A stretch of DNA of 64,000 bases from Ipomoea triloba (lineage: Eukaryota; Streptophyta; Magnoliopsida; Solanales; Convolvulaceae). The notes below the pieces were generated by a model, which was not told where the DNA came from, made no database searches, and saw only the letters and a list, made by a program, of their open reading frames with translations. How positions within the stretch are numbered: position 1 is the stretch's first letter; every line of letters starts with the position of its first letter. This document shows positions 54,894-64,000 of the stretch, in pieces. The stretch lies in contig NC_044930.1 in the NCBI RefSeq assembly GCF_003576645.1, positions 14,926,076-14,990,075 on the forward strand. Direction: 5' to 3'. The translations under genes were made by a program, and so were the position numbers.

Positions 54894-55109
54894 AGCCTCG
54901 TGTAGGTCCACTGCATTATTTTCTTCCGATTTTTGGCTTTGCCTTCCATACCTATGTCCAAACTTAGCCTTTCCAAAGCAATTTTCAGTCCCGACTCCGA
55001 CAAGTTAGTCCTCAAAACATGGTTCTATTTGATTGTAGCAATTTATTAGAACAAAAACATTAAAAACTAAAGCATAGAAATAATGTAAAGCATATTATTA
55101 AAACCATGT

Positions 55110-55173
55110 GTTGCCTCCCAATTAGCGCCACGGTTTACGTCATTGGCTAGACGCATCATACCTTGGTTAAAAT
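55110..55173 (-). other. Conserved Athila noncoding block after protease
   Basis: GTTGCCTCCCAATTAGCGCC and ACGGTTTACGTCATTGGC resemble 42385-42420 of the other Athila-like element. Blocks of this type recur in plant Athila elements; role unknown. Confidence 0.5.
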
Positions 55174-55745
55174 TCAACCATATTCCTTGGTAGTGGGTAG
55201 AAAGCATTTTGGTACCCACGTGTTCTTCCATGTAAGCTTATCATTCATTCGCTTCGGTTTTGGTTTCACCTTTGATTTGACCTTTGCCCTTTCGTCGTCA
55301 TCATTTCCTTCTTTTGCTTTTTCCTTGTCATCATTCGTGGCTTGTCCCTCGAATCTCAGGGTAATTTCGCCTGAACTAACATCTATTCGTGCACGAAAAG
55401 TAGCCAGAAATGGTCTTCCAAGAATTAAGGATTCATGGGGATCATCATCACCCATCTTACAAACAATAAAATCGACAGGCACAAGAAATTTTCCTATTCT
55501 TACTAAAACATCTTCCGCTAAGCCTTCAGGATACCGTGTGGTTCCGTCAGCTAAACGTAGAGTTAGCCTCGTCGGTTTCAAACGTGGTAAGTTCAATTTT
55601 TCAAAAAGATTTGAAGACATGACATTAATAGAAGCACCAAGATCAGCAAGAGCGTTTCTAGGTTCCATGTTCTGTATAGAACAAGGAATCAATAAAGCTC
55701 CAGGGTCACCCTTCTTTCTGGGGTTTCCCTCAGTTAAACATTAAA
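55174..55745 (-). pseudogene. Athila retroviral-type aspartic protease
   Basis: ALADLGASINVMSSNLFEKL has the catalytic Asp in a DLGA box, the form seen in Athila. RLTLRLADGTTRYPEGLAED, VPVDFIVCKMG and SLILGRPFLATFRARID (flap and ILGRPFL C-terminal block) complete the domain. The frame is open for 172 codons from 55692 but is cut off from gag by a stop near 55742. It processes Gag precursors. RT should follow and does not. Confidence 0.85.
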
Positions 55746-55910
55746 CAAGCCGAAGATTCTTGGCTTAAACAGGTAAAATTATCACAAATGTCATTCTCAA
55801 ACAACTCACGACATTCTTTGCTATTGAAAAATTTTCGGATAAAAGCATTAATTGTACCTTCTCGAGCCGTTTCTTTCTCTTTTGAGCTTTTGATGTTGTC
55901 TCGTGGTAGT

Positions 55911-55994
55911 TCCTTTTCTTTCGGGCATTCTTCCGAAGTGGTTTTCTCCTTGTCCTTTTCTTTCGGGCATTCTTCCGAAGTGGTTTTCTCCTTG
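55911..55994. repeat. 42-bp tandem duplication in gag tail
   Basis: TCCTTTTCTTTCGGGCATTC starts at 55911 and 55953, two perfect copies giving a 14-residue EKTTSEECPKEKDK-type repeat on the minus strand. Confidence 0.96.
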
Positions 55995-56010
55995 TGTTCT
56001 TTCATTGATA

Positions 56011-56094
56011 TGGTGCATGAACTGTTCGCATTTTTCAATTCAAGATTCGGACTGGTGCATGAACTGTTCGCATTTTTCAATTCAAGATTCGGAC
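56011..56094. repeat. 42-bp tandem duplication in gag
   Basis: TGGTGCATGAACTGTTCGCA starts at 56011 and 56053. The duplicate region right of the N at 57573 has a single copy (57585), so the two versions of this locus disagree. Confidence 0.96.
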
Positions 56095-57572
56095 TACAAG
56101 AGGTAGTCTTGTTTCTTTGGTCATCTACCTTACATTGACATGTTCCACATATAGCATCCATTGGATCAAATTTCACATGTGTTTCTTCTTTGGCATCAAT
56201 GGCGTTGACTCTCTCTTACGGGTTGTTTTCAGTGTTACTCGGGAGTTGTCCGTAGTGTCGATCTGACATCATCTTAAACATTTGAGAGATTTGATTCTCA
56301 ATTGTCTTAAGTGTGGCCTTAGACTCTTGTCGAAGACTAGAAATTTCTTGTCTAATCTCTTGAGTAATCTCTTGTTTCAGATTTGCCCGATCATTTTTGA
56401 GTTCCATGATCGTCCTTGTAAGTCTTTCATCTACTTCACAGATGTCATCCCTCCTTTGTTGAGTCAAATCAAGTTGAGAGTCGTATTGTGGCCTGAACTA
56501 GGTCATTTGATTTCCATTTCCTTGGTTTTGATTGTACATCAGTCTGTTCTTGTCATTTTGTCCATATGCAGGCTTGTGTCCATAGTTGTATTGTCTTTGC
56601 GCTTGATATCCGTCATTGTTGTTATTGTTCCAACCCTCTCCATGTTTCCAATTGTTGTTTGATCTTTGGTTTTGTCCATAAGCATTGAAGTTGGAGTTCC
56701 TTTGATAATCTACCGCCTCAACTTGTTCAAATGCAAACGTAGAAGTGTAAATATTGGTGTCATGAGGTCCTCCACAAATATTACAATAAAGTGCCAATGC
56801 CATGCAAGGCTTGGGCTTTCCTTCCATTTTTTCTACCATAGCTTGTAGCTTTTTGATTTCGTGATTCATTGCTTCGATTTTGGCCTCACTCGCCACTCGA
56901 TTATCAACTTCATAAATTCCTCCATGATCTCCTCTTCGGTCATACCAACAGGATGTGTTCTTAGATATTCTCTCGATTAGTTCTTCAGCCTCTTGCAAAG
57001 CTAGGGAGACAAAGGCACCGCTGGAGGATGAGCCAAGCGACATTTTTCCTTCATCCATTAACCCTCCATAGAATGAGCTAATCATGTCCCATGGGTGCAT
57101 CAGATCTTGTGGGCATTGCCTTTTAAGAACTTTGAATCTTCGCCAAGCCTCTCCCAAACTTTAAGTCTTCCTTGTTTGAATTCTTGTATCAGCCTTCTAA
57201 TCCTCATAGTTTTTGTAATGGGAAAGAACTCATTCATGAATTCACAATGCAACTGTTGCCACGTTCTGAAATGATTGTCGTCTTGGCTTTCCAACCATCG
57301 TGCTGCCTCTCCTATAACTGAAAATGGGAATAATTTTAGTCTGACTATCTCCTCGCTAATGCCTTCTTGTCTGTACATCCCACATGCTCGTATAAACCTT
57401 GTGATGTGTGTGTTGGGATCTTCAGATGGTAATCCCGAATATTGATTGTTCTGAACCAGTGTGAGAATAGTTGGATGCCCGTGAAAGTTGACGTTCTCCA
57501 TTGGAGGTACATAGATTGAGTTGTGCATGTTAAAATCCGGAGTCATGTAATCTGCAATTGATCTTTGTGGTT
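56012..57572. repeat. 1.53-kb duplicate, copy 1 (left of N)
   Basis: Apart from the extra 42-bp unit, it appears identical to 57574-59104 with an offset of 1532 bases. The boundary is a single N at 57573. Best read as an unmerged contig overlap. Confidence 0.9.
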
Positions 57573-57573
57573 N

Positions 57574-59104
57574 TTTCATTGATATGGTGCATGAACTGTT
57601 CGCATTTTTCAATTCAAGATTCGGACTACAAGAGGTAGTCTTGTTTCTTTGGTCATCTACCTTACATTGACATGTTCCACATATAGCATCCATTGGATCA
57701 AATTTCACATGTGTTTCTTCTTTGGCATCAATGGCGTTGACTCTCTCTTACGGGTTGTTTTCAGTGTTACTCGGGAGTTGTCCGTAGTGTCGATCTGACA
57801 TCATCTTAAACATTTGAGAGATTTGATTCTCAATTGTCTTAAGTGTGGCCTTAGACTCTTGTCGAAGACTAGAAATTTCTTGTCTAATCTCTTGAGTAAT
57901 CTCTTGTTTCAGATTTGCCCGATCATTTTTGAGTTCCATGATCGTCCTTGTAAGTCTTTCATCTACTTCACAGATGTCATCCCTCCTTTGTTGAGTCAAA
58001 TCAAGTTGAGAGTCGTATTGTGGCCTGAACTAGGTCATTTGATTTCCATTTCCTTGGTTTTGATTGTACATCAGTCTGTTCTTGTCATTTTGTCCATATG
58101 CAGGCTTGTGTCCATAGTTGTATTGTCTTTGCGCTTGATATCCGTCATTGTTGTTATTGTTCCAACCCTCTCCATGTTTCCAATTGTTGTTTGATCTTTG
58201 GTTTTGTCCATAAGCATTGAAGTTGGAGTTCCTTTGATAATCTACCGCCTCAACTTGTTCAAATGCAAACGTAGAAGTGTAAATATTGGTGTCATGAGGT
58301 CCTCCACAAATATTACAATAAAGTGCCAATGCCATGCAAGGCTTGGGCTTTCCTTCCATTTTTTCTACCATAGCTTGTAGCTTTTTGATTTCGTGATTCA
58401 TTGCTTCGATTTTGGCCTCACTCGCCACTCGATTATCAACTTCATAAATTCCTCCATGATCTCCTCTTCGGTCATACCAACAGGATGTGTTCTTAGATAT
58501 TCTCTCGATTAGTTCTTCAGCCTCTTGCAAAGCTAGGGAGACAAAGGCACCGCTGGAGGATGAGCCAAGCGACATTTTTCCTTCATCCATTAACCCTCCA
58601 TAGAATGAGCTAATCATGTCCCATGGGTGCATCAGATCTTGTGGGCATTGCCTTTTAAGAACTTTGAATCTTCGCCAAGCCTCTCCCAAACTTTAAGTCT
58701 TCCTTGTTTGAATTCTTGTATCAGCCTTCTAATCCTCATAGTTTTTGTAATGGGAAAGAACTCATTCATGAATTCACAATGCAACTGTTGCCACGTTCTG
58801 AAATGATTGTCGTCTTGGCTTTCCAACCATCGTGCTGCCTCTCCTATAACTGAAAATGGGAATAATTTTAGTCTGACTATCTCCTCGCTAATGCCTTCTT
58901 GTCTGTACATCCCACATGCTCGTATAAACCTTGTGATGTGTGTGTTGGGATCTTCAGATGGTAATCCCGAATATTGATTGTTCTGAACCAGTGTGAGAAT
59001 AGTTGGATGCCCGTGAAAGTTGACGTTCTCCATTGGAGGTACATAGATTGAGTTGTGCATGTTAAAATCCGGAGTCATGTAATCTGCAATTGATCTTTGT
59101 GGTT
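57574..59104. repeat. 1.53-kb duplicate, copy 2 (right of N)
   Basis: The counterpart of 56012-57572. The frame at 57100-57708 that crosses the N is a chimera. Confidence 0.9.
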
Positions 59105-59562
59105 CTTGAGGATTTCCATAATATTCCTCTTCACGAATATTCTCTTGATTGTTTGCTCTGTTAACTTGTGGTTCTTCAATGATTGGTTCTTCATGGTTAA
59201 TCGGTACTTGTGGATTAATTAAAACTGGGGGTGGATTTGGTACTGTTGTGCCTCTTCCTTGTGGATTTCTTGTTGCGCTTGATGAAGCCATTAGTGATCC
59301 TTGGGTATTTTTCCTTCTAGTTGCTCTATTAATTTCAAGAATGTAAGGTAGTAAACCTTGATTTCCTTTTGCTCTCGTGTGCATTCACCTAGTAAATTTA
59401 TCAATGAAACAAAAATTTCCACAATTGACTAGAAGTAGTCAATCGGGTTATTAGCAAAAAAAAGTAAAAAAAAAAACTAAATTAAGTGGAATGGATTAAC
59501 ATTTCTCAAATCTAGCATTCATGCAATCAAAGTAAACAAAAACATATGACAACCTATTGCCA

Positions 59563-59580
59563 TCCCCGGCAACGGCGCCA
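59563..59580 (-). promoter_or_regulatory. Athila primer binding site (tRNA-Asp type)
   Basis: The minus strand reads TGGCGCCGTTGCCGGGGA three bases after the 5' LTR end, the site typical of Athila and Tat Gypsy elements. Confidence 0.92.
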
Positions 59581-59583
59581 TTT

Positions 59584-60884
59584 TGAAGGAGCAGTATTGT
59601 GTGGGGGTTGATTCGTCAAAAGATATTTGTGTTAAAACGGAAAGTCTGTGACTCCCCGAGTGTCGGTCTCGAAGGAGGGACATGGAGGTGTGTCAAACGT
59701 TCGGGAGTTTACTTGATTGGATCATGCATAGGACTCGAGTGTGGTGAAGGGTGATTTGTGAGTGAGAGTAGTTCATTGATTGGTTTGAGTGCAAGAGAGT
59801 AGTAAAGTAAAAGTGATTTGTGAATATGTAAAAGGGGTAGGGATTGAATAGTGTTCATGAATATTGTATAGTGGAGTGTCTAAGGTCAAGGATTAGGATT
59901 GCTAGGATATTGTCTATTCAAGAGTGTGTTTTCTTAGTCCTTTTCCACCTTGTGTACTAAGGCTTCTTTGACTTAGGAGTGCCTTCAAGCATCCAAAGTT
60001 CTAAGATGAATTTTATCAAACACTTAAGCTACACACTATCCTACTATTCTTAAGAAGTCCATAGGAACTTTGATTGTTTCAAGCTTCAAATCCTAAGTCT
60101 AATAAAAGACATGAAAGAGTCAAGAGCTCAATCTCTCATCTAGATTGGCCAAATCCAAACAAGATCTCATCAAAACAACAATCAAATGACAAGAATAGAT
60201 AATCCATCAACACAAATTCATAGATTCAAGATATAGAGATAAGATCATCACACAAACAATATTCAATCACACAATCCAAATCCCTAGACTAAATTAGCTA
60301 CTCATAATATGAAATGCAAGCAAAAGCTAATTTAATCCAAGAATAAGATAGCTAAAATTATAGAGAGAAGAAGATCTTCAATCCAAGCTTGTTTTCTTCT
60401 ACAATGGAGATTGTTCTAATCTAAAAACTAAGAAAAATGGAGAAAGTTCTCCAAAGGAAAAACTAAGAAAAGGGAAAACTAAAATTCTGGAATCCTCCCC
60501 TGAAAATTCATCAAAGGGGTTTAAATAGTCTCCGAAATGACAACCCTAGCTTAAATTCGCGCATCACCGTCTCCACGCCTCTCACACACGTGTGAGCGTG
60601 CGTGGGAAGCTTCTGGAAAGTTTTCACGCCTGCTCACACGCGTGTGGCCTTCCAGTTTGGTCCTCCGGGGCTTCGCTCTTGCCTGGTTTGCTCTTTAAGC
60701 TCAACTTTTGGTCCTATTTGCTCCCGGGGCTCCTGTTTTACTTCTTTTAAGCTAAAAGTAGCTTCCGTGCATCAGTTAGTGATTTTCAAGCATTTACGCA
60801 CATAATTTACCAAGTAAGGATGCTATAGACGCGATAAAACACCCTAAAATGTGCCTGAAATAAGGGTATCTGAGAGTCTTATCA
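59584..60884 (-). mobile_element. 5' LTR of Athila-type element
   Basis: 1301 bp, nearly identical to 49972-51367 apart from the 42-bp copy number, a short deletion near 60360 and an added CTCACA near 60581. TATA-like element at 60519-60526; palindromes at 60585 and 60635. Confidence 0.92.
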
Positions 60885-61792
60885 GTCGGCGTGATCGGCC
60901 CGAGCAGGGCTCTTAACGAGCATATGATCTATGTAAGCCTCCATCGACTTTCCCAACAAACCACCGAATACTGAGTTGATCATCCGCTGGTACGTAGCCC
61001 CAGCGTTCTTCAGCCTGAAGGGCATCACCCGGTAGCAATACAATCCGTTTGGTGTCACAAACGCGGTCTTCTCTTCATCCGCCTCAGACATCATGATTTG
61101 GTGATACCCTTTGAAGGCATCCATAAAGCTCATAAGCTCCGTTCCCGCCGTCTCATCGACTATCTGATGGATGCTCGGAAGAGGATATGGGTCAAAGGGG
61201 CAGGCGCGGTTCAGGTCGATGTAACCTATACACATGCGCCAAGCCGGGGGCTTGGGCACCAAGACTACGTTGGCAACCCACTCCGTGTACGTGACCTCTC
61301 GGATGTGACCCGCCAATAGCAACGCCTAACCTCCCCTTTCACGAACTCCCATCTGTCGACAGATAAGTGCCTCTGTTTTTGCTTGACGGGTTTGGAGGTC
61401 GGATTGACGGATAACCGATGATAGATAACGGCTCGGTTAATGCCGGGCATGTCTTCGGGTCCCCACGTGAAGATGTCGGCAAATTCTTTCAGCACTGACA
61501 AGATCGATCGTCTAAGGTCGGGGCAAAGAGATGTGCCTATCTTGACGCATCGGTCGCTTCGATCTTCGCATAGGGGAATTTCTTCAACGGCCTCAGACGG
61601 CCCAGGTTGTTCCTTTTTCTCTTCATCTTTCCTTCGGGCTATGGTGTTCACAGAAGACGTGCTCGCCGCTTGCTTTTCTACTGCCCGAACATAGCATAAT
61701 CTCGCGGATTGCGGGTTTCCACGTACAACACCAACGCCTTCCAAGGTAGGGAACTTCATACATAGATGAGGCATAGAAATGATCGATCTCAT
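60885..61792 (-). pseudogene. Tat reverse transcriptase, upstream part
   Basis: Frame 61265-61792 gives the pre-RT and fingers (LRRSILSVLKEFADIFTWGP, EDMPGINRAVIYHRLSVNP). Frame 60882-61322 gives VANVVLVPKPPAWRMCIGYI, DLNRACPFDPYPLPSIHQIV, FMDAFKGYHQIMM (first Asp), FVTPNGLYCYRVMPFRLKNA and YIDHMLVKS. The second Asp of the YxDD box is His, so RT is inactive. A frameshift lies near 61300. It is cut at the GTCGG duplication by the Athila-type element. Confidence 0.88.
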
Positions 61793-62831
61793 CTAGGCTA
61801 TCCTCGGTCGGCCCAAGATAACGTTGTGTACGCACGCCAAATTCACAACGACGAACTCCATTTCCACCTTCAAGACGCGCGGGTATACTCCGACCTCGAC
61901 AGGGAGCGCAATGACGCCTTCCAGGTGGATCATGTCGCCAGTGAAGCCTGATAAGGGCGTTCGGACTGGCCTCAGGGCAGAATTCTCCAATTTCAACTTC
62001 CGGAACGCCTCCAAGTACTGGACGTTGACGCTGCTCCTTGTATCCACCATTACTCTTCGGACCTCGGCCCTGCAGATGTCAACGGTGACGACCAACGCTT
62101 CAGCCGACTGGTCTCCTCCGAGAGGGAGGTCTCGCTCAGTGAAAGTTATGGGCTCATCCTTCATTCTCTTCTCCGGGTGATCGGTGCTGATCGAACACAC
62201 AGGCAGGTCCCGTAACCAGGCCCGAAGTTGGTCGAGATCATCTCCTCCTTCTGGCCAGCCAAAAATGACATGAATAATTTGTTTCGTCCCGGCGGGGGGA
62301 GGATCGTGGTCGGGCTCGGGCCCTTTCCTTCTTCTCTTTGTCAGATTTCTTAAAATATTTATTCCAGCCTCGGTGTCGGCTTTTTTCTTCTCGGCAGCAA
62401 ATTGTGCTAGTTCTCCCGAGCGTAACAAATCTTCAATCAGCCCCTTTAGGACATGGTATTCGTCGGTCTCGTGGCACCGGTTTCTGTTATATGCGCAATA
62501 TTTGTCTTTGTCAGGGCCATCCCTCGCCGGAGTCGGGAGCTGGATCATGTTGCACGACTGAGCATACTCCAAGATCTCTCCGATCGGTCTTGACAGGGGG
62601 GTGTAAATCGGGTTCCCATCTTGGTCCTTCCTTCTTGGGTCGGGCTGTCTCCGCATATCTCTCTAACCTTGCCCAGTCTCTTGCATGCACTGGGCAGCGT
62701 TGGCTTCCTCAGCTATCGCATGGTCGGTCATCCGCCTTAGGGCCTCCTCATAAGTGTTCAGCTGCTTGAGAATAAGGTCTTGGTACAAGGCTCCCGCCCG
62801 TAGCGCAGAGAGCAGTAGGTTGATTGCAGTG
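61793..62831 (-). pseudogene. Tat gag C-terminus and protease
   Basis: Gag tail: TYEEALRRMTDHAIAEEANA (62690-62770), a stop near 62665, then PIGEILEYAQSCNMIQLPTP, CAYNRNRCHETDEYHVLKGL (the Tat-type C/H motif) and AGINILRNLTKRRRKGPEPD. Protease: RRVMVDTRSSVNVQYLEAF, where the Gly of the DTG active site is Arg, then LEGVIALPVEVGVYP and VHNVILGRPRI. The altered active site implies loss of function. Gag is cut at 62831 by the next LTR. Confidence 0.8.
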
Positions 62832-64000
62832 TGATGTTGTGTGTATGGTGGTGAGGGTGAATGTGAAGGTGTTAAAACGAAGAGTTAAACTCCCCGAGTG
62901 TCGTGTCTCTCAAGGATGGTGAATGGGAACCGAATATGTGTGGCATTTAGGAAGTTGAAAGGTAAGAGTTACAAGAATCATAAGGAAGAGGATTTGTTCA
63001 TGGTTGGTTGGGTAAGAGGTTTGAAAGTAAAATAAGATGGAAAATACAAAAGGTAAAAGGACGGGGTGCATGCCAAAGTTAAGCCAAAGGGTTGATTATC
63101 GTAGGTAGCTTGGAATTGGGTTTCGGGATTGATCTAGGGAGTCACGGTCTTTGTATTGAGTGGCGTCACACTCAAACTCTCAATCCTCATTCGGTTGAGG
63201 TATTTTATCGAACACCTTGCCTACCACTCCTCTCGGATCTCATCCTTTCGGATTAAGAGTAGAGATATAGATGAGTTGGGCTCGTGAGAGGCCGCTATCG
63301 CGCACTCTCTCACTTCCACTCGGTTCACTAACTATCCCAGCCGGAAATAGAAGCAAAGATTTAACAACATCATCCATACAAACATCAATCATACTCCCAC
63401 AAATCTCAAGATCATAAGATAAAATATAAGCATCAATCCATAGATTAACAAGGGCACACACACCCAAACTACTCTACTCTAACATAGAAAGCATTAAATC
63501 AACAAAAGAAACAAAGCAATAAAGTAAAAGAGCAAACTTTATATTAAAAGAAGAGTATTACCTAAGGAAAGCTTTGGATCTACAAGATCTTCATCTTCTA
63601 CACTAAGCTAAATCTAATCTAAGGAGGATTTGTCTTCCTCCCCAAAGGGGAAGAAATTGGAGAAGAAAACCAGATCTAAAGTTTATTGGGGCTATGGAGA
63701 ACTGATCTAAAAGACCTATAAAGGGCATATATAGCCCCCAAAATCTCGCCCTAATAATTTCCGCGCTGTGTCGCGTCCACGCGGCTCACACGCGTGTGAG
63801 CGTGCGTGGGAGCGAACCAGTATGCAACCACGCCGCTCACACGCGTGTGAGCGTGCGTGGTGAAGTTTGCTTCTTCTGTCTTCTTCTACGTTGTAGCTCT
63901 CGTCGATACGGTTCCATAGCCACCTATCTCGCCTCATTTGGACATTTCTAGCTCCGATTACGTCCGTTTTACTAAAGTGTCGCCGGAATGCCCTGCGAAG
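62832..64000 (-). mobile_element. Athila-like LTR inserted in Tat gag, runs off window
   Basis: It starts TGATGTTGTGTG, like the LTR at 44209, and shares ACTCCCCGAGTGTCGTGTCT, CACTCCTCTCGGA and GTGAGAGGCCGCTATCGCGC with it, at clear sequence distance. Whether it is a solo LTR or the 3' LTR of a full element cannot be seen. No coding frame. Confidence 0.8.
63727..63849 (-). promoter_or_regulatory. LTR promoter with paired palindromes
   Basis: TATATATG on the minus strand (63727-63735) with perfect CACACGCGTGTG palindromes at 63787-63798 and 63838-63849, each followed by AGCGTGCGTGG. Spacing is 51 bp. Confidence 0.65.

Larger units (their letters stand above)
55746..59384 (-). pseudogene. Athila gag, broken and duplicated by assembly
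   Basis: The start MHTRAKGNQGLLPYILEINR is at 59384. The capsid region follows: RSIADYMTPDFNMHNSIYVP, NQYSGLPSEDPNTHITRFI, EEIVRLKLFPFSVIGEAARW, NEFFPITKTMRIRRLIQEFK. A frameshift near 58640-58690 leads to EAWRRFKVLKRQCPQDLMHP, then a degenerate knuckle CNICGGPH lacking its last Cys, an Asn/Gln-rich tail and a coiled coil (LTRTIMELKNDRANLKQEIT), with stops near 58028 and 57746. Everything from 57574 to 59104 appears again at 56012-57572. A Lys/Glu-rich tail with two 14-residue repeats precedes the protease. Confidence 0.8.
49972..60884 (-). mobile_element. Athila-type Gypsy element, pol deleted
   Basis: LTRs at 49972-51367 and 59584-60884 have + strand ends TGAAGGAGCAG and TCTTATCA, with a perfect target duplication GTCGG (49967-49971, 60885-60889). 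The PBS is tRNA-Asp type. On the minus strand: gag, protease, then the Athila ORF1 gene, without RT, RNase H or integrase. About 1.53 kb of its length is an assembly duplication. It sits inside the RT of the Tat host; both broken RT ends stop at the duplication. Confidence 0.9.
33589..62831 (-). mobile_element. Host Tat-type Ty3/Gypsy element, nested
   Basis: Adding up the pieces outside later insertions gives one minus-strand element: gag/protease (61793-62831), RT (60885-61792), RT/RNase H remainder (49260-49966), a second RVT_3 RNase H (48600-49250), integrase (47647-48596 and 46140-46366), a tandem array, an antisense ORF and the 3' LTR. A second RNase H and an extra ORF between pol and LTR are known for the Tat/Ogre/Retand lineage. 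The 5' LTR lies beyond the window. Stop codons, frameshifts and active-site changes make it dead. Confidence 0.85.

Noticed and set aside
55163..55744. 193-residue + strand frame opposite the protease
   Set aside because: Antisense shadow of the Athila protease.
57100..57708. 202-residue gag frame with an unknown residue
   Set aside because: Crosses the single N at 57573 and joins two copies of a contig overlap; a chimera.

Overview
This window is repeat-dominated nuclear DNA from a flowering plant, probably a eudicot. All recognisable coding sequence is plant transposon-derived: Ty1/Copia, Ty3/Gypsy (Tat-like and Athila-like), L1-type LINEs with a terminal RNase H, a CACTA element, hAT-like MITEs and long-inverted-repeat foldback elements. 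I found no convincing single-copy host gene, rRNA, tRNA or CRISPR array. Nearly every element runs on the minus strand and is broken. || Left third (1-22.5 kb): a poly-G edge, a Copia LTR fragment and an eroded LINE reverse transcriptase; an LTR-like noncoding block; a 5'-truncated LINE (4321-8889) whose RT is split by a hAT-type MITE with a perfect 8-bp target duplication; a SIRE-like Copia element (gag, pol, PBS, 5' LTR; 8895-16077) that has lost its 3' end; a LINE ORF1 fragment; and a second Copia pol with two nonsense codons (17.66-20.76 kb). || Middle (22.5-33.6 kb): microsatellites, a degenerate minisatellite carrying a small non-coding LTR element, an assembly gap (24218-24892) bordered by 146 C, then AT-rich DNA with several MITE and foldback elements. 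|| Right half (33.6-64 kb): one old Tat-type Gypsy element on the minus strand acts as host for a stack of later insertions. In + order it holds its 3' LTR and PPT, a promoter-bearing antisense spliced ORF, a 77-bp tandem array, integrase, a second RNase H, RNase H/RT, protease and gag. Into it went (a) a 3.36-kb solo LTR in the antisense ORF, duplication TGACG; (b) a non-autonomous Athila-like element with an intact 329-residue ORF, duplication AGACC/GGACC; (c) a CACTA fragment in integrase; (d) an Athila-type element in RT, duplication GTCGG; (e) another Athila-like LTR in gag that runs off the window. || The most interesting signals are a recurring pair of CACACGCGTGTG-type palindromes about 50 bp apart upstream of the TATA boxes of three LTR families, with a further triple set inside the Athila element placed to drive a spliced message for its ORF1; the self-promoted antisense ORF of the Tat element; and clear assembly signatures (two duplications around single Ns, and tandem duplications of exactly 42 bp at six places) that must be settled before copy numbers or frames here are trusted.
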